A stretch of DNA of 64,000 nucleotides from the NCBI RefSeq assembly GCF_030272615.1, contig NC_081412.1:673949823-674013822 (forward strand), written 5' to 3'. Of the stretch, positions 35,756 through 47,765 are shown piece after piece. Made by a program: the position numbers and the translations under genes. Each line of letters begins with the position of its first letter. Position 1 is the first letter of the stretch. The notes under the pieces are model-generated. The model had not been told where the DNA came from. It did not search any database and saw nothing but the letters and a program-made list of their open reading frames with translations. Source of the DNA: Cryptomeria japonica (Eukaryota > Streptophyta > Pinopsida > Cupressales > Cupressaceae).

Positions 35756-35895
35756 ACCAAGTGAGAGAGAGGGAGATACCTAAGACAAAGACGGGGGAAG
35801 GGAAGGGTTGAGGGAAAAAGAGGGAGAGACCAGAGAGAGAGAGAGAGGGTGGGGGGGAGGGGGGGGGGGGTTGATGGAAAGAGAGGGGGTTGGTG
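35756..35895. repeat. Purine-rich tract with long G run
   Basis: GA-rich DNA with G runs at about 35849-35870, directly after the CT-rich kilobase, so the strand bias flips here. G-quadruplex or triplex formation is conceivable from base content only. Confidence 0.8.
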
Positions 35896-36189
35896 GCGGC
35901 AATTAAATCCAAGGTGACTTCGAAGGCAACATTTCCAATTTTCACTTCCCCCTTCTACCAAGGCTGGGAAAAATTATTGGAGAGCTCTGGGTCAAAACCC
36001 TGCATGCCTTCAACATAACTATCTAGGTTCCCTTTAACCACTTTTTGTCACAGATTAACATTAATTTTGAATTTTTCACATAAATTGGGTTCAACTTGTA
36101 TTAGATCCCCTCCCATCTTAATCATAGAGAGTTTTGACTTAAAAACTAGGTAGAGAGAGTAAAAACTAGCAATTTGAGCATGATAGCAC
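35896..36189. other. Spacer, no gene seen
   Basis: Nothing recognisable. Confidence 0.4.
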
Positions 36190-36480
36190 TTACAAGAAAT
36201 GGGTGAAGTGACTCTACTTTTTAAAGGAGACATTCACCACCAAAACATAAATCATAGATATACTTCATCATTAATATTTATGTCCTTGGAGATTGCCTCA
36301 TTAACCAAAACCAAAATATCAATGATATTCATCCATATTTTTAAATTCTTCGAAAATAGTCCTAATGAAGCCAACATGTCTGCAATTTTATTGTCTTTCC
36401 TTCTTGTATGAAAAAGGCATATGTGGCTAATCCCATGAATGAGGGCCTTACACTTAGCCATAATGTCTTCACACTCCAAT
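36190..36480 (-). pseudogene. Possible RNase H-like (RVT_3) fragment
   Basis: The minus-strand frame contains HTRRKDNKIADMLASLG, the characteristic end of the RNase H domain found after plant LINE and some gypsy reverse transcriptases (pattern H-x-R-x3-N-x2-A-D-x-L-A). Only about 75 residues remain and no reverse transcriptase adjoins it. Confidence 0.5.
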
Positions 36481-36821
36481 CCATAATGGCTTCGATCTTG
36501 AGTAGGAGGATGGTTTTTTTTTAATCACCTTCTATGATTATTCGATTGTACCTTCTTTCATTATAGCAAGACGTAGTAAATAGCTACCACCTCCACAAGA
36601 TTAGTGATTGTGTTAGTCTAAAATCACTTTTCTTATATTTTAGAATAATAACATAATCTAGCTTCTTTGTAGATAAATATGCTCACTTCAAAAAAAATTA
36701 TTAAAAAAAATTGTTAGATTATATAAGTAATCATTTTTTTAATTGATCACTAATTAGGCCCTCTTTTAATTTTATTATTAATTAAGCTAAAATTAGGACT
36801 ATTTTTCTATATTTAGGTCAA
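36481..36821. other. Spacer, no gene seen
   Basis: AT-rich, no features. Confidence 0.4.
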
Positions 36822-37101
36822 TGTTGTCTCATAGCATATGTTGATGATGTACTTTTCTTGATCTAACTTAATCTTCACTTAAGGTTTTGTCTATGATTTT
36901 CTTTTTGATTTCATAAGAATTCATTTCTATATAGTATTCATTGAGTTGTTCAATCAATACAGAAGCCATTACACTTTTCTAGATCAGTTTTGTTCTCAAG
37001 GTTGCATAACACACAAAAATTATTTTTTATCATTAGACGTGATAGGTGTTTTGGTTTTAGGTGTTTCTTCGGAGATATGGGGCTCACTATCAACTCCAAC
37101 A
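36822..37101 (+). repeat. Candidate copia-type LTR
   Basis: 280 bp from TGTTGTCTC to CTCCAACA with a TATA-like TTCTATATAG near 36930. It is followed at once by TGATATCAAAGT (37102-37113), a diverged primer site, and about 55 bases later by an ATGGAGCAGAAT start typical of copia gag. No internal protein survives beyond a few codons. The second LTR was not found. Confidence 0.5.
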
Positions 37102-37113
37102 TGATATCAAAGT

Positions 37114-39295
37114 ACTTTGTCTATGACTCCTCTCTATTTTTTTGAGAGATTGAACCTTGAGAGAAAAATCAACTCAATATGGAGCAGAATCAAGACCATT
37201 GTTGGATCCAAAAAGATCAAAATCCTTTAGAATACCTATATAAACATTGAAATCAAAGTTTGAAAGATTTATTTAAATTTTTTAAGGGTTTAAATTTGTA
37301 GCAGTAAATATCCACACAACTCGACAAATCCATATGGTTGTATAAAATCATACTACATGGTCATCATTGCATGATATGTCAGCCAAGTGTGTGAAAATTT
37401 TAATAAGATCCTTTCTTGCAGTGTCATAATTCTTTTTAAATGTGATGATGTTTAGTTTCTTAATGTATCTATTTTTTAGTGTCATATTCAAGAGTTGATG
37501 TCATGAGCCTTCAATCTACTTGAAGAAACATATTTTGCATTGTATCAATGACATGAAATTTTATTAACAATATATAAACAAATATTTTGGTTACAAAAGA
37601 ATATATTGACACATCAAGGAATATATAAGTGGTAGCCTAAGCATATTCAATTTTCAACATCAATATGATCTCATCCCTGTACTACTTAGTAGGTCCCTAA
37701 ATCCTCGCTTAAAAGGAAAATTGCAGCCATAAAATGACAATTTCTACATTAACCAAAAAGAGAAATCTATGCAAAAAAGTACTTAGAATCCACATGTAAT
37801 AGAATAGACAACAAAACATCAAAGATGACACAAGATATACCCTAGGAAAACCCTCAAGAGGGAAAAATATAGCCTCCAGAAATGTCCATGCTCAATGTAT
37901 TATTCAACACTAACATATTGCAATGCATATTTAGAGCCACCATTAGTACCTCTAAAACATCATGCATGTCTAACAAAATTTTATAGTACTAGACTTGTGT
38001 TAAACTTAGTTAATTTAGTTACAATGTTGATGATGTAATCAATTAAGAAAATAAACTTGTAAGAAATAGTTAGATGGCAATAGAAGAAAGGAAAACCATT
38101 TGAAAAGAATAAAATGGAAAGTGGATTCTAAATTATTAAAATAATTATTTAGCATCTTATAGAAGAGTTTATCAATGTTTTCAAAGGATGTTCAAACATT
38201 TATGCTTAGACTTCTTGGGCTATCTTCACTACATTCGATGAAGCTTGGAAAAAGACTAACTTGGAACATTAAATAGATAAAGTGTAACAAGATCATATTA
38301 ATAATTGGTGATTCCAGATGTTGGAGGTTCATTCATCATCTCAAGTTAGCTTCTCACTTTGATATGGTGTGTTGTATAAGAAAAAAAAATCCTTTCTATT
38401 TTTCCATTCCTTTCTTGATGTTGACAAATTTAAAGGTTGCATATAATGTGATGTTTGTTTCTTTAAAAATAGTGCGGTGCATATAGTGTGGTGCCCCATG
38501 ATGCTAAGACTCACAATTTGATCTTGAAGCTTTGAAAACTTGATCTTTGCAACTTGATGTGGCCTTGTTAGTACAAGATGACTCAATTTGGTGAAATCAA
38601 AACCTTTGTAGCTCACTGGGCAACACTTATTTGTAGATGTCAAGTACCCATTTACTCATCTCTCTCCCTCATATGAGATCACAATGATATACATTCCTTT
38701 CGTTAACATAGAGAAGACTCATGACACTTTTCAACATGCCAATCACAACAATAAGTCACTGCCCACTTGATCGAAACATTTAAACCTTGATTTATCACTA
38801 CCTCTATTTACATTCAAACACTTAGGCTTCTACAAAAATTTGAACAAAGTTCTAATCTTTTTCCACTCGATCCATCAATCCATTTGTAATCAATTTGCAT
38901 ACAACCTTTCATAGATTGTCATTTTCACTTTTTGTTCCAACATAATATTTGTGCACCACATGTAGATTTCTAGTTATGTTGATTATAGATTACATGTTTT
39001 GTTAAGTTTAGGTAACAATTCAAAAATCAATCAAATAATGTATGCTCTATTTTGGGTTGTGTATGCCCTATCTTTATATAAGCCACAAATTGAAGCTGCA
39101 ACCTCAAAAAAATAAAAAAAACTCTCTTTTGTACAAATTGAATGCCAATCTACAAAATGTAATCCATTGGAGGAAGTTGAATAAAATAAACTATTTGAGA
39201 TTTATTTCTGACATTGTTTATGTTTTCTATTTTATTCTATATCAAAAACTAACAACATTAATTTCATTACAAGAATACCAACTCGGTATGACTTC
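37114..39295. other. Spacer, no gene supported
   Basis: About 2.2 kb of AT-rich DNA. The minus-strand frame at 38643-38341 has no recognisable domain. Nothing else stands out. Confidence 0.35.
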
Positions 39296-40100
39296 TTGTA
39301 ATCATTTTGGGAAGTCCTTTAATATTGTCACTATAGATTAGATGGGGTGCCTGTAATTCATGGTAGCCACTAATATTAGATGGATTGTCAGCCCTCCCTT
39401 AATTATATAAACTTAATTTCATTAACTTCCTTAGTAATGAGAATTTGGGAAACCTTTGTAAGATTTTTAGTGTGAAACAATAAGCATCTTCCAACAAGAC
39501 ACAAAATGTTAGATCTGCTGGCTCCATTATACCATACTTGCTCATGTTTGAGCACTATCAAATTTGATAAAAGTTTGAAACTCGAAAGCTCCTTTAGATT
39601 CCTCAAATTCCATTGTTGAAGATTTTTCAGTCTACAACAAGACTCTAAACTTTTGATCACTGAAAGAACTTCTAATGAAACAATTGACTATCGGGACTTC
39701 TATATCTAGACATGGTTTTAAATCAGTCGACACATCTATATATATAAATTCCTTTAGTGCATCACGGTCCCACAATACAGTTTTATATAGTTTCTTATGT
39801 CCAATGTCAAACGATGGAAAATCCCATTGAAAGACTATGGATGGCAGTACTTTGAAGCTCCTTTCATTATAACTTACACTAAATTTCACTTTCTCTAAAT
39901 ATGGCAAACCATGCAACCTTGAGAACTCTAAGAGGAATCAACAAAAAAACATTAATCTCTATCAAAAAAGAACAACCAGTAAGACCTCCCAGCTAATTAA
40001 CCACCTGGTTGCCTGCAAAACTGATCTCAAGTTGTAAATATTTAAGGTTGCTTAGCTCAGGAAGTTTAAACATTAGATTTACTTTATTCATATGAAGATT
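39296..40100 (-). pseudogene. TNL relic, LRR part
   Basis: The minus strand parallels the LRR part of the intact TNL gene: a SLEGLQHLEID-like start near 40040, GLPYLEKVKFSVS (39916 downward), VLWDRDALKE, KSLESCCRLKNLQQ and SFKLLSNLIVLK, ending near 39300 with a GLP-like block. It is split over two frames with stops. The TIR and NB-ARC parts are absent. Its 5' edge is fused to a C-terminal piece of another copy. Confidence 0.85.
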
Positions 40101-40395
40101 TAATAGAATAATGCATCTTCCCTCCACGTACATACTTTATTCCCATAATGGTCTTGTCGTTCAGCCAATCACACTCTTGCAATGCTTCTGGTGCACTTAC
40201 ATCACTTAAGTTTGAGACGGTTTCATCTTCAAAGTGCTCCAGACGAGATTCAAGATCCTCATTAGGTTGAAGGGCCACATGAAATTCAGAACTATCGACA
40301 TCAATTTTCTTATAAGAATACCAACTTAGCTTGATTTCCTCTAATCGTGGGAACTCTCCCATGTTGGGAAGTCCTTTCATATTGTCATTTCGTTG
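40101..40395 (-). pseudogene. TNL relic, C-terminal part of another copy
   Basis: Encodes MKGLPNMGEFPRLEEIKLSW, DVDSSEFHV and EDLESRLEHFEDE, very close to the post-LRR part of the intact gene, and ends in YVRGG-x-MHYSI-x-SSYE. On the minus strand it lies upstream of an LRR start, the order expected when two head-to-tail gene copies collapse. Similarity stops sharply near 40393. Confidence 0.85.
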
Positions 40396-40729
40396 AGAGG
40401 CGATCTACAATGATATTAATGCTATCCATAAACACCAAACACTATCAAAATAATTTTTACGTTGTCCTTCCTGTCTAAGATTCTTAGTGTAGTGGTCTGG
40501 CTGAAATTCTGAATTTGCAATGTAGTGGTCTGTTATTAAAATGGTGCGTATTCAATACAAACTAATGTAAAATAATTTAGAACTATACACGTTAGCGGAC
40601 GTCATTAAGCCTGAAGGCTTCCTCAGCCAACCTATTAGCAGCTATAGCAAAGATTGTACCTTTGGCACATATCGACTTAAAATAGATTGTTGCCCTTTCT
40701 CACCTATAAATACTCATCATCTTCCCCAG
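40396..40729. other. Promoter-like spacer before a short ORF
   Basis: Contains AGCGGACGTCATT (an ACGT-core element) near 40595 and a TATA-like CCTATAAATACTC near 40704, about 25 bp before a short ATG frame on the plus strand. Confidence 0.35.
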
Positions 40730-40858
40730 ATGGAGCTCCCACAACAAATTCTTCCCCTCCCCCCTGTTGATTCAGTAGGTCCATCTTCTGATGACTCCAC
40801 AGGTCCATCTTCTAATGACACCACAACTTCTGCTGCCTCTTCTGCTATCGTCGGTTAA
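40730..40858 (+). CDS. Short ORF of 42 codons, function unknown
   Basis: ATG at 40730, stop at 40856. The peptide starts MELPQQILPLPPVD and carries two copies of a G-P-S-S-D/N-D block, then ends S/A-rich. A TATA-like box lies about 25 bp upstream, closer than usual. It is probably either the first exon of a decayed plus-strand gene (an LRR fragment lies 1.2 kb on) or chance. No domain is recognised. Confidence 0.25.
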   Translation: MELPQQILPLPPVDSVGPSSDDSTGPSSNDTTTSAASSAIVG

Positions 40859-42047
40859 AAAAAGCCATCTTTAGAGCTGCTCTGCTTGGAGGTACAACTT
40901 TGCTTCTGTAATTAGATAATTGCATTGTGATTATTTATGTAAGTATTTCCTATATTCATAGCTTTTTGTATGCTGGACTTTCAATCGTTCATTTGTTCAA
41001 AGATATAGCTGGTAGAGAATAGTCGTTCAAGTTCTAAATATTGTGTAGATGATTGTTTATCTCCATGTTTCTTTTCTCACATGTCTGCCATTGTTGAACA
41101 TGATCATCCACTGGCATTTATCCTTGTATAATCTCTACCCATGCCTTAATCAAAAAATGTTTTTTGTGATGGTCAATGATGATGCTATGTAAGGCTCTGA
41201 TAGATCTTGGATTGATAAAGTTAATTAGGATGCGTTTTTATGCAATGTTCTCTCATACTATTGAACACATTTTGTTCTTAAACTAGCAAGCAACAAAAAA
41301 AAAATAGAAAGGGAATTAGCACCAAATTTAAATTTGAAGTTGGCATTAATTTGATGTCTAAATCCAAATTTGTATTTGAAAGTTGTGAGATGACTTTTGC
41401 AAATTTGTAGGTGCTTGATTAATCTACAGGTAAGAAATTTCTTTTCAAGTTTTGGAAGGTTATCAATCCGCAATGTTTCATTGAGACTATTTTAGTTTTA
41501 TGTTGCTTTTTGCAAGGGATAGGAAGGAGAGTGTGGGGATTGGAAGGATTAGCATATCTCACGGGGGCTTCATTTAGTGAATTTGGGTTATAGCACGCGT
41601 GTTCATGGCATGCTAAAGAGTCCTCCTATTTTCAAAAAATATTGCTTTAAACTTGTTTTTCATCACCCCCTCCCAATACACAGCTTTGATTAAAAGCCCC
41701 CCTAGTTTTGCCAAGTATAATATTTTTTCATAGCTTGAATTAAAAACCCCCTATTTTCACCGAAAGAAATATATTGTACCCTCATTTTTGAAATAATATA
41801 CGTAATATAATATTGCCTAGACAATGAAACCCCATGACATATCTGAAAAGTCCCTCCCATATTTTCCTTATTCCACATTTTTTTTTAAAATGTGAAATTC
41901 TCTTCAAATCGCAGGTATGCAAACATACCTGGAATGTGGAAAAACGGGAGCAGGTTGAGCTTGCAAGCATTTCAGGAAGCAATTCACAAATTTTGAAGTG
42001 GAAAAATATCTTGTGTAATTTTAGATCTAACACATTTATTTTCTTTT
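40859..42047. other. Spacer, no gene supported
   Basis: AT-rich DNA between the short ORF and the LRR fragment. If these two belong to one gene, it would be intron; nothing else is visible. Confidence 0.3.
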
Positions 42048-42338
42048 TAGTATGTGTTAGGGATTGCAGATTTCAGCGAGCTAAAGTGGTTGTCAAAGTC
42101 CTTGGGATTTGATCTGGTACGAAAACTCTCACTGCGGTCAAATAAGCTCTCGCTCCTCCCAGCTTCCATCTCTCATATGACATCTCTGTGCATTTTGGAC
42201 TTATACATGAATAGCCTCATTAAAGCCCTCCCTTATTATATCAAATATATGGTGTCCATGCTGTCAAGATATATTCAAACAACTGCCTCGATAAGTTCAG
42301 TGGAAGGCATGATTTTTCTTGTTCGTAGATGGCTATGA
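42048..42338 (+). pseudogene. LRR gene fragment, PIRL-like
   Basis: After a possible splice acceptor (TTCTTTTTAG, 42041-42050) the plus strand encodes LGIADFSELKWLSKSLGF, then KLSLRSNKLSLLPASISHMT and SLCILDL, about two leucine-rich repeats. The L-P-x-S-I spacing resembles plant intracellular Ras-group LRR proteins more than the TNL repeats in this window. The pattern fades after ALPYYI. No start, no partner exons; taken as a gene fragment. Confidence 0.45.
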
Positions 42339-43004
42339 TGCAGGGTTGTGCTACTACTGAATGGTCAAATAAAAGTAATGACAGGGTAAGAGGGCAGGTC
42401 TGGAGAAGATGATTCGGTTGTCTCGCCTTGTTGCTTTTTCACCCTGAGCGTACTCTTCACATTTCACAAGTGTTTTGTTTCCACTTTAAGTCATACAAAC
42501 TCATTATTTTTTTAATTCAGAATCATAGCGGTGCAAGTTAAACCGTTAACCTAAGTAATCTAAATCTTGAAAAAGATAAAAGTAAAAAAAAATTTAAAAA
42601 GTTACTATTAGGTTTATGCTACTTATCTTTTCTGCTACTTAGCATAAAGTTGCTAAAATTCTTTTGCTACCAGAAATGCCAGCGAGATACCCGTTTCATG
42701 TTTTAATGGCAGAAGCATTATTTCATTTCTAACAGCCGTTTTTAGGCTTCCTTTGCTCTTTCCCTTTTTATTTTTCATATGCGAATGAACTTCAAAAGAA
42801 AATGACTAGAAAATTAAACAACTTTGAAAATGATATTTCAATGATGTCGAGTTACTATATACAAATCATTTTACAAATCAAATGATGTAACTGTCACTAC
42901 CAATAGAATTTAAACATAAAGATTTAAAGAAGTGCATGTAACATATGTAAATCAAATAATACAATTGTTACCACCATACAAAATCTATGAAAATGTATAG
43001 TTTC
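42339..43004. other. Spacer, no gene seen
   Basis: AT-rich, no features. Confidence 0.4.
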
Positions 43005-43172
43005 AATTACTAGCATATATATATTTAATAATATATATAAAATATGTTGACAGATATCATATATTCTTATCGAGACACTTAATTTTAATCAATTCCTCTA
43101 TTTTAAGATATAATTAAAAAAAATATCTTTCAACATATTATATATATTATTAAATATATACATACTAATTAT
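43005..43172. mobile_element. Foldback/MITE-like element
   Basis: Two ~48-bp arms (about 43010-43057 and 43121-43168) are near-perfect reverse complements: TAATATATATAAAATATGTT with TGACAGATAT on the left, and ATATCTTTCAACATATTATA on the right. A ~60-bp loop separates them. It abuts the truncated 3' side of the neighbouring TNL relic. Confidence 0.7.
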
Positions 43173-43825
43173 AGATGAAATGCCTGTAATTCATGACACC
43201 TACTAATATGAGGAGGATCGTCAGCCCTCAAACAATTATATAAACTTAACCTCTTTAACTTCCTCAGTAATGAGAAGTTGGGAAACCTGTGTAAATGTTT
43301 TAGCGTGAAAAAGTACACATCCTCCAAAAGGGCACAATGTGTCAGATCTGGTGGCTCCCTTATACAACACTTGCCAAGTTTGAGCACAATCAAATTTGAC
43401 AAAATTTTGAAACTTGGAAGCTCCTTTAGATTCCTCAAATTCCGAAGTTGAAGATTTTTCAGTCCGCAACAAGACTTTAAACTTTTGATCGCTGAAACAA
43501 TTTCTGATGAAACAAACAACTCTATCTGTACTTCTGTATCTAGCCATCCCTTCACTGCATCACGATCCCACAATACAGTTTTAGATAACATCTTACACCC
43601 AACGACAAATGGTGGCGAAGCCCGGTGGGAGCGACTGTGGATGGCAATACTTTATCACAGACATTCTGTACAGTCGAAGGGACCCTTCACTTTATCACAC
43701 ACACTAAATTCCACTTTCTCCAAAATCTGCAAATCATTCAACCTTGGGAACTTGTAGAGGGATCGACAACAAGTATTAATCTCTCTTATAGAAGCACAAC
43801 CGGTACGATCTCCCAGCTGGGTTTA
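43169..43825 (-). pseudogene. TNL relic, LRR part, second location
   Basis: The minus-strand frame has VLWDRDAVKG, SLKSCCGLKNLQLRNL, SFKILSNLIVLKLGKCCIREPPDLTH, HLHRFPNFSLLRKLKRLSLYNC and DPPHISRCHELQAFHL, all close to the intact TNL. It starts near the SVCDKV block (about 43710, other frame) and stops at a foldback element. Longer uninterrupted frames than in the 39-40 kb relic suggest a later loss. Confidence 0.87.
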
Positions 43826-44855
43826 TCGAGGTACTCTCTCACATCATTTCATCTTTATGGTAATGTTAATTTGCCAACTTGAGTTACTCGATGAGTTTTG
43901 TATTGTAATTTTTGATATTTCAATTTTTGTTTTGTTATTTTTTTATATTTTTAATATAAATTTCATATCTATTATAATGTAAATTGGCATTTAAGTTATT
44001 TCTTATTAATTCTTAATAAAAACTTTATTTGTATTTTAATAAGTTTAAGTTTAAATGTTTCATATGTGGATATAAATCTATTATTTATTTTAATATAAAT
44101 TAATTTAAAAATTTAATAGGAAGTGGAAAAAGAGAAGAAGACATATTGAAAACCTTGAAAAATAATTAATGTTAAAATATTAATCAATTTAATATATTTA
44201 GCCTTTTTTAAAATATTATTAGAATATTCACAAATATTTGAAATTTAGTAATCAAATCAGTTTTATTTTACTTAATTATCATTAGAATTTTTAATTAAAA
44301 TATATTAGTTTGTTTACAATTAGCTTCTTCCTCAATCTTGTTTACCTTTATGTCAATTACATGCTCTCCTTTACATTTATACCAACTATGCTTAACATTC
44401 TATTAATTCAAAGATTATTCCTAACTCTAATTATTTTTTAAATACATTAGTAACATATATGAGTTTGTTTACAATTGACTTTTTCCTCTATCTAATCTAT
44501 CTTTATGTCAATTATTCTCTCATTTACATTTATGCCAACGATGCCTTCGAGCATTCTACTAATTCATTTTTTTTTCCTAATCCTAATTGTTTTCCTATTT
44601 GAACATTTATCCTAATTGATTTCTAGCTATGGAGAGAAGTTCAATTGTAATCATAATAATATTGTAACCCTAGATATTATTTGAACCCAAAAAATATGCA
44701 TATAACTCACCCCAACACTACTTAAAAATAAAATTAATATAAATTATAATATAATTAAAAATAATAATAATGAACATTAAATACTAGTCTTCTAAAAGAT
44801 ATATGTTTGTGTACTTTACATATATTTATTTAAAAATAGGTATACTAGAGTTAGT
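43826..44855. other. AT-rich spacer, no gene seen
   Basis: TTTACATTTATACCAAC/TTTACATTTATGCCAAC blocks near 44370 and 44525 mark an imperfect ~150-bp repeat; otherwise featureless. Confidence 0.4.
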
Positions 44856-45519
44856 ATTGATAGACAAATATCAAGTCTCAAAAATAATCGCATATTCTTA
44901 TATGATCCCTTGTTTTTTAATTTATTGTAATTTAAACTAAATATAAAAGACAAACTAACTTTTTTAAACTCCTACTGTTAATAATTTTTTTAACCAATTA
45001 TTATTGTTTGTCTCATAAATAAATTATATGTTACTAAACATTTTTATATTGAACAAAGCAAATTTCAAAGAATAAGAACTACCAACACATACGTGAAAGA
45101 AAAATGAACCAAACTATTAATAGATAGAGACAACCACTAAAAGGTTGAAATAGATCATACACTCATTTCATCAAAGCATTATTTTACATTGGCCAACTCA
45201 AATAAAATAGAAAAAATATTGAATCAAGAATAAGTTATGCAATTTCAAAATTATATTAGTATTTTCTTTTATCCAAAATAAATATATGTATTTTATAATA
45301 AAGGCATAAACGTTTAAGCTAAAAATATTGCAACTTTACTATAAATGAATTATTCCCTAAGCAAATTGACTATAATATTACATCTTTTTTTCTTTTATAA
45401 CATCAATTAAAAAAAACATTAAATGATGATATATAAGTTCATCTATGGATGGCCTACAATTGATGGAAAAACTCCAATAGACTTTTATGATAAATGCACT
45501 AAGTCAAATCATTAACAAT
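44856..45519. repeat. Locus-flanking segment, copy 3 of 3 (left part)
   Basis: Parallels 30330-30900 block for block and continues at 47485 after an insertion. Confidence 0.8.
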
Positions 45520-45529
45520 TTCTACATCA

Positions 45530-47484
45530 TGACTTTTAAGCCTAGAAAAATAGCGAGTGGGAGTGGGAGCATCCATAGGAGCGTGTCTAGGGTTTCTATT
45601 GGGGAGGTAGATGATCTAGGGGAAGTTGACAATGATGGTGAGGAGGACGTTTATTCCTCTCTTCCCCCTTCTTTTTTTGTGTTCCTGCCTTGGTTCTCAT
45701 GTCATTTCCCCCGTATCTCTGTTGTTTGTCTTATTTTTCATGGGTTATGATTTGGTGTGGAGACAAAAGAAGGTGGTTGCGGAGGTGACTGAGGTCTTTT
45801 TGGTTGCGTATGGTGCTATTGGGTGGTGTTTGGGTATAGATGCAAAGACCCCTATGTTGACCTTCTTTTTTGATGTTGCTACAATCATTGTGTTGCGTCA
45901 GGAGATGTTTGTAGCTACTAAAGACCTTTCTTTGTTCATTGTGGGTGCCCCACTGGGCTTCGATTTCGCACTATCTTATGCTTCTTGGAGAGGTGGATGC
46001 GGTGTGGAGGGTCTTGTTGATGGAAGGGTGCAGAGGTCGAAAGGATGTTGTGGTTTTTATTGTTGGGAGGTTTTGTTGTAGTGGTCTTCCATCATGAATA
46101 GGGTTTGGTGCTTTGGCAACTATTGTGAGGGTGATCCTCTGATTCTTGGAGGAGGGCTTGTTTGGGAGGTGTCACACCCCTGTGTCGAGGGTGTTGTTGC
46201 CCTGCTTTTCTCTGGATGTGAAGGAGGTGTATGTGATCTGGGTGGAGCTCCCATGACCTAGTTCATCATTGGCATTTTGGGCTCTTCACTCCTTTCAGGT
46301 TGTTTTTTGCCCTCAGAGTGGTGTTTATTACTGTAGGAGGCCTCTATGTGTGGGGTCTATTTGTTCTTCTTTTGTATCCTTTTGGGGTTTCCTGTTGATG
46401 GTTGTGGGTGCTCCTTTTTTTTTTTAATCTTTTTCAAGATGATCTTTGGTTTTGTTCAAGGTTTCTTTGTTCTACCTTTCTTAGTTTGTCCTATTAAGGC
46501 AAATCTTTCTTCTACTCAGGGGAAGAGTTGTGAGCTGAGTTCGGTGGAACGGATCCTATTGAGGGCTTTGGATGCCCTATTTTTCAAGTTCGAATGGTTG
46601 ATTGTTGCTTTCTCCTTGCTATTGGGTTTATGTCCCTATTCTCCTATAGAGGTAGAGATTTTGGTTAAGCTTATCTTCTTGGAGTTGGACTGGTTCAAGC
46701 CTATTGTTCAACATTTGGTTCTGGAAGCTTTCTTAAAACCCAGTTGTCCAGCAAAGCGTTGTCGTCCCATATCTTGGTTGCTGGACTTTGGTTTGTGGTA
46801 TGAAGCTTTGTTCTCTTTGCTAATGGTTTCTATCTTTTCAGCCCCTATTGAGGTGGAAAGTTTCTTTTCTATTAGAGTGGCAACTATTAGATGCTTTGAG
46901 GTTGTTGGCTTCATCCTGGTAGTTTTGGGAGCCATTATAAAACTCAAATCGAAGATTAGGAGAGCCATTCAAAACCCCCATGTTTTTGTTTAGTTCTTAA
47001 TGTTTATCTTGTGTAATTTTGTATGGCTAAATGTTGACAGTTTTAAAAGGCCCGGTATAGATTGTGGTTGTCTTTGGTTAAGGTTTGGGCCAGCTTTTAG
47101 CTTCTTGGCAATTTTGTCACAGGTTAAGGGAGTCGGGAATATCCCTTCTGATTGGCTAAGGGTGTCTGTTAAACCCTCATTCATTTATTTTATGTGATAT
47201 AGTTTGAGACTGTAGCCTTGTTGGTGATTCCAGTTTGATTTGTAATGGTTTTCTTTTGATTATTTTATTGGCACTATCTGTTTGTGGCTACGCTAGTGTT
47301 TGGCTAGCGTTAATCTATTTAGCTGTGTTTGGGCTGCTAATTTTCCTTGTTTGTACCCTTTGGCAATGTAGTGTCATGGGTTCCAGATCTTGGTAAAATC
47401 TAAGGGTTTTGGGTCCCTTCAAAACCTGTTGTATGGGGTTTCAGGTCCCCACAAAACTTGTTTTATCTTTAATAAAAAAAAAAA
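45530..47484 (+). mobile_element. Poly(A)-tailed retroposon of unknown class
   Basis: A 1.95-kb, T/G-rich insertion ends in TTTAATA and a run of 11 A (47474-47484). It is flanked by imperfect repeats TTCTACATCA (45520-45529) and TTCTTTATCA (47485-47494). The related segment at 30.9 kb lacks it, which fixes the borders. Frames at 45626-46081 and 46346-46993 are hydrophobic and match no LINE protein I know. It may be a truncated LINE or a processed transcript. Confidence 0.65.
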
Positions 47485-47494
47485 TTCTTTATCA

Positions 47495-47765
47495 CTACCA
47501 ACTAATCACAAGACTAAAATTAGAATGATCGCAAATAATCAAAATGAATATTAACACACTAACCAACAATTGCAAAGCCCATTAATAATTTGTTCGTCAA
47601 TACCAATTAATCAAAAGACTAAAATTGGACTCATAACAAATAATCAATACTAATATTAACACATTACCCAATTATCGCTACCAATCAATCACAAGAGTAA
47701 AACTAAACTTATAACAAATAATCAATACTAATATTAACACACTAACCAATTATTGCAAAGCCCAT
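47495..47765. repeat. Three imperfect tandem units of about 80-100 bp
   Basis: The unit has ACCAA-x-TAATCACAAGACTAAAA, CATAACAAATAATCAATACT, AATATTAACACACTAACCAA and TTGCAAAGCCCATT. Copies begin near 47497, 47610 and 47690. They continue the locus-flanking segment. Confidence 0.75.

Noticed and set aside
36838-36880. YVDD-like translation as a reverse transcriptase relic
   Set aside because: Only about a dozen residues match. The stretch lies inside a better-supported LTR with a primer site, so the match is probably chance.
46346-46993. Hydrophobic 215-codon ORF as a membrane protein gene
   Set aside because: It lies within a T/G-rich poly(A) retroposon, hydrophobicity follows from T-rich codons, and no family is recognised.
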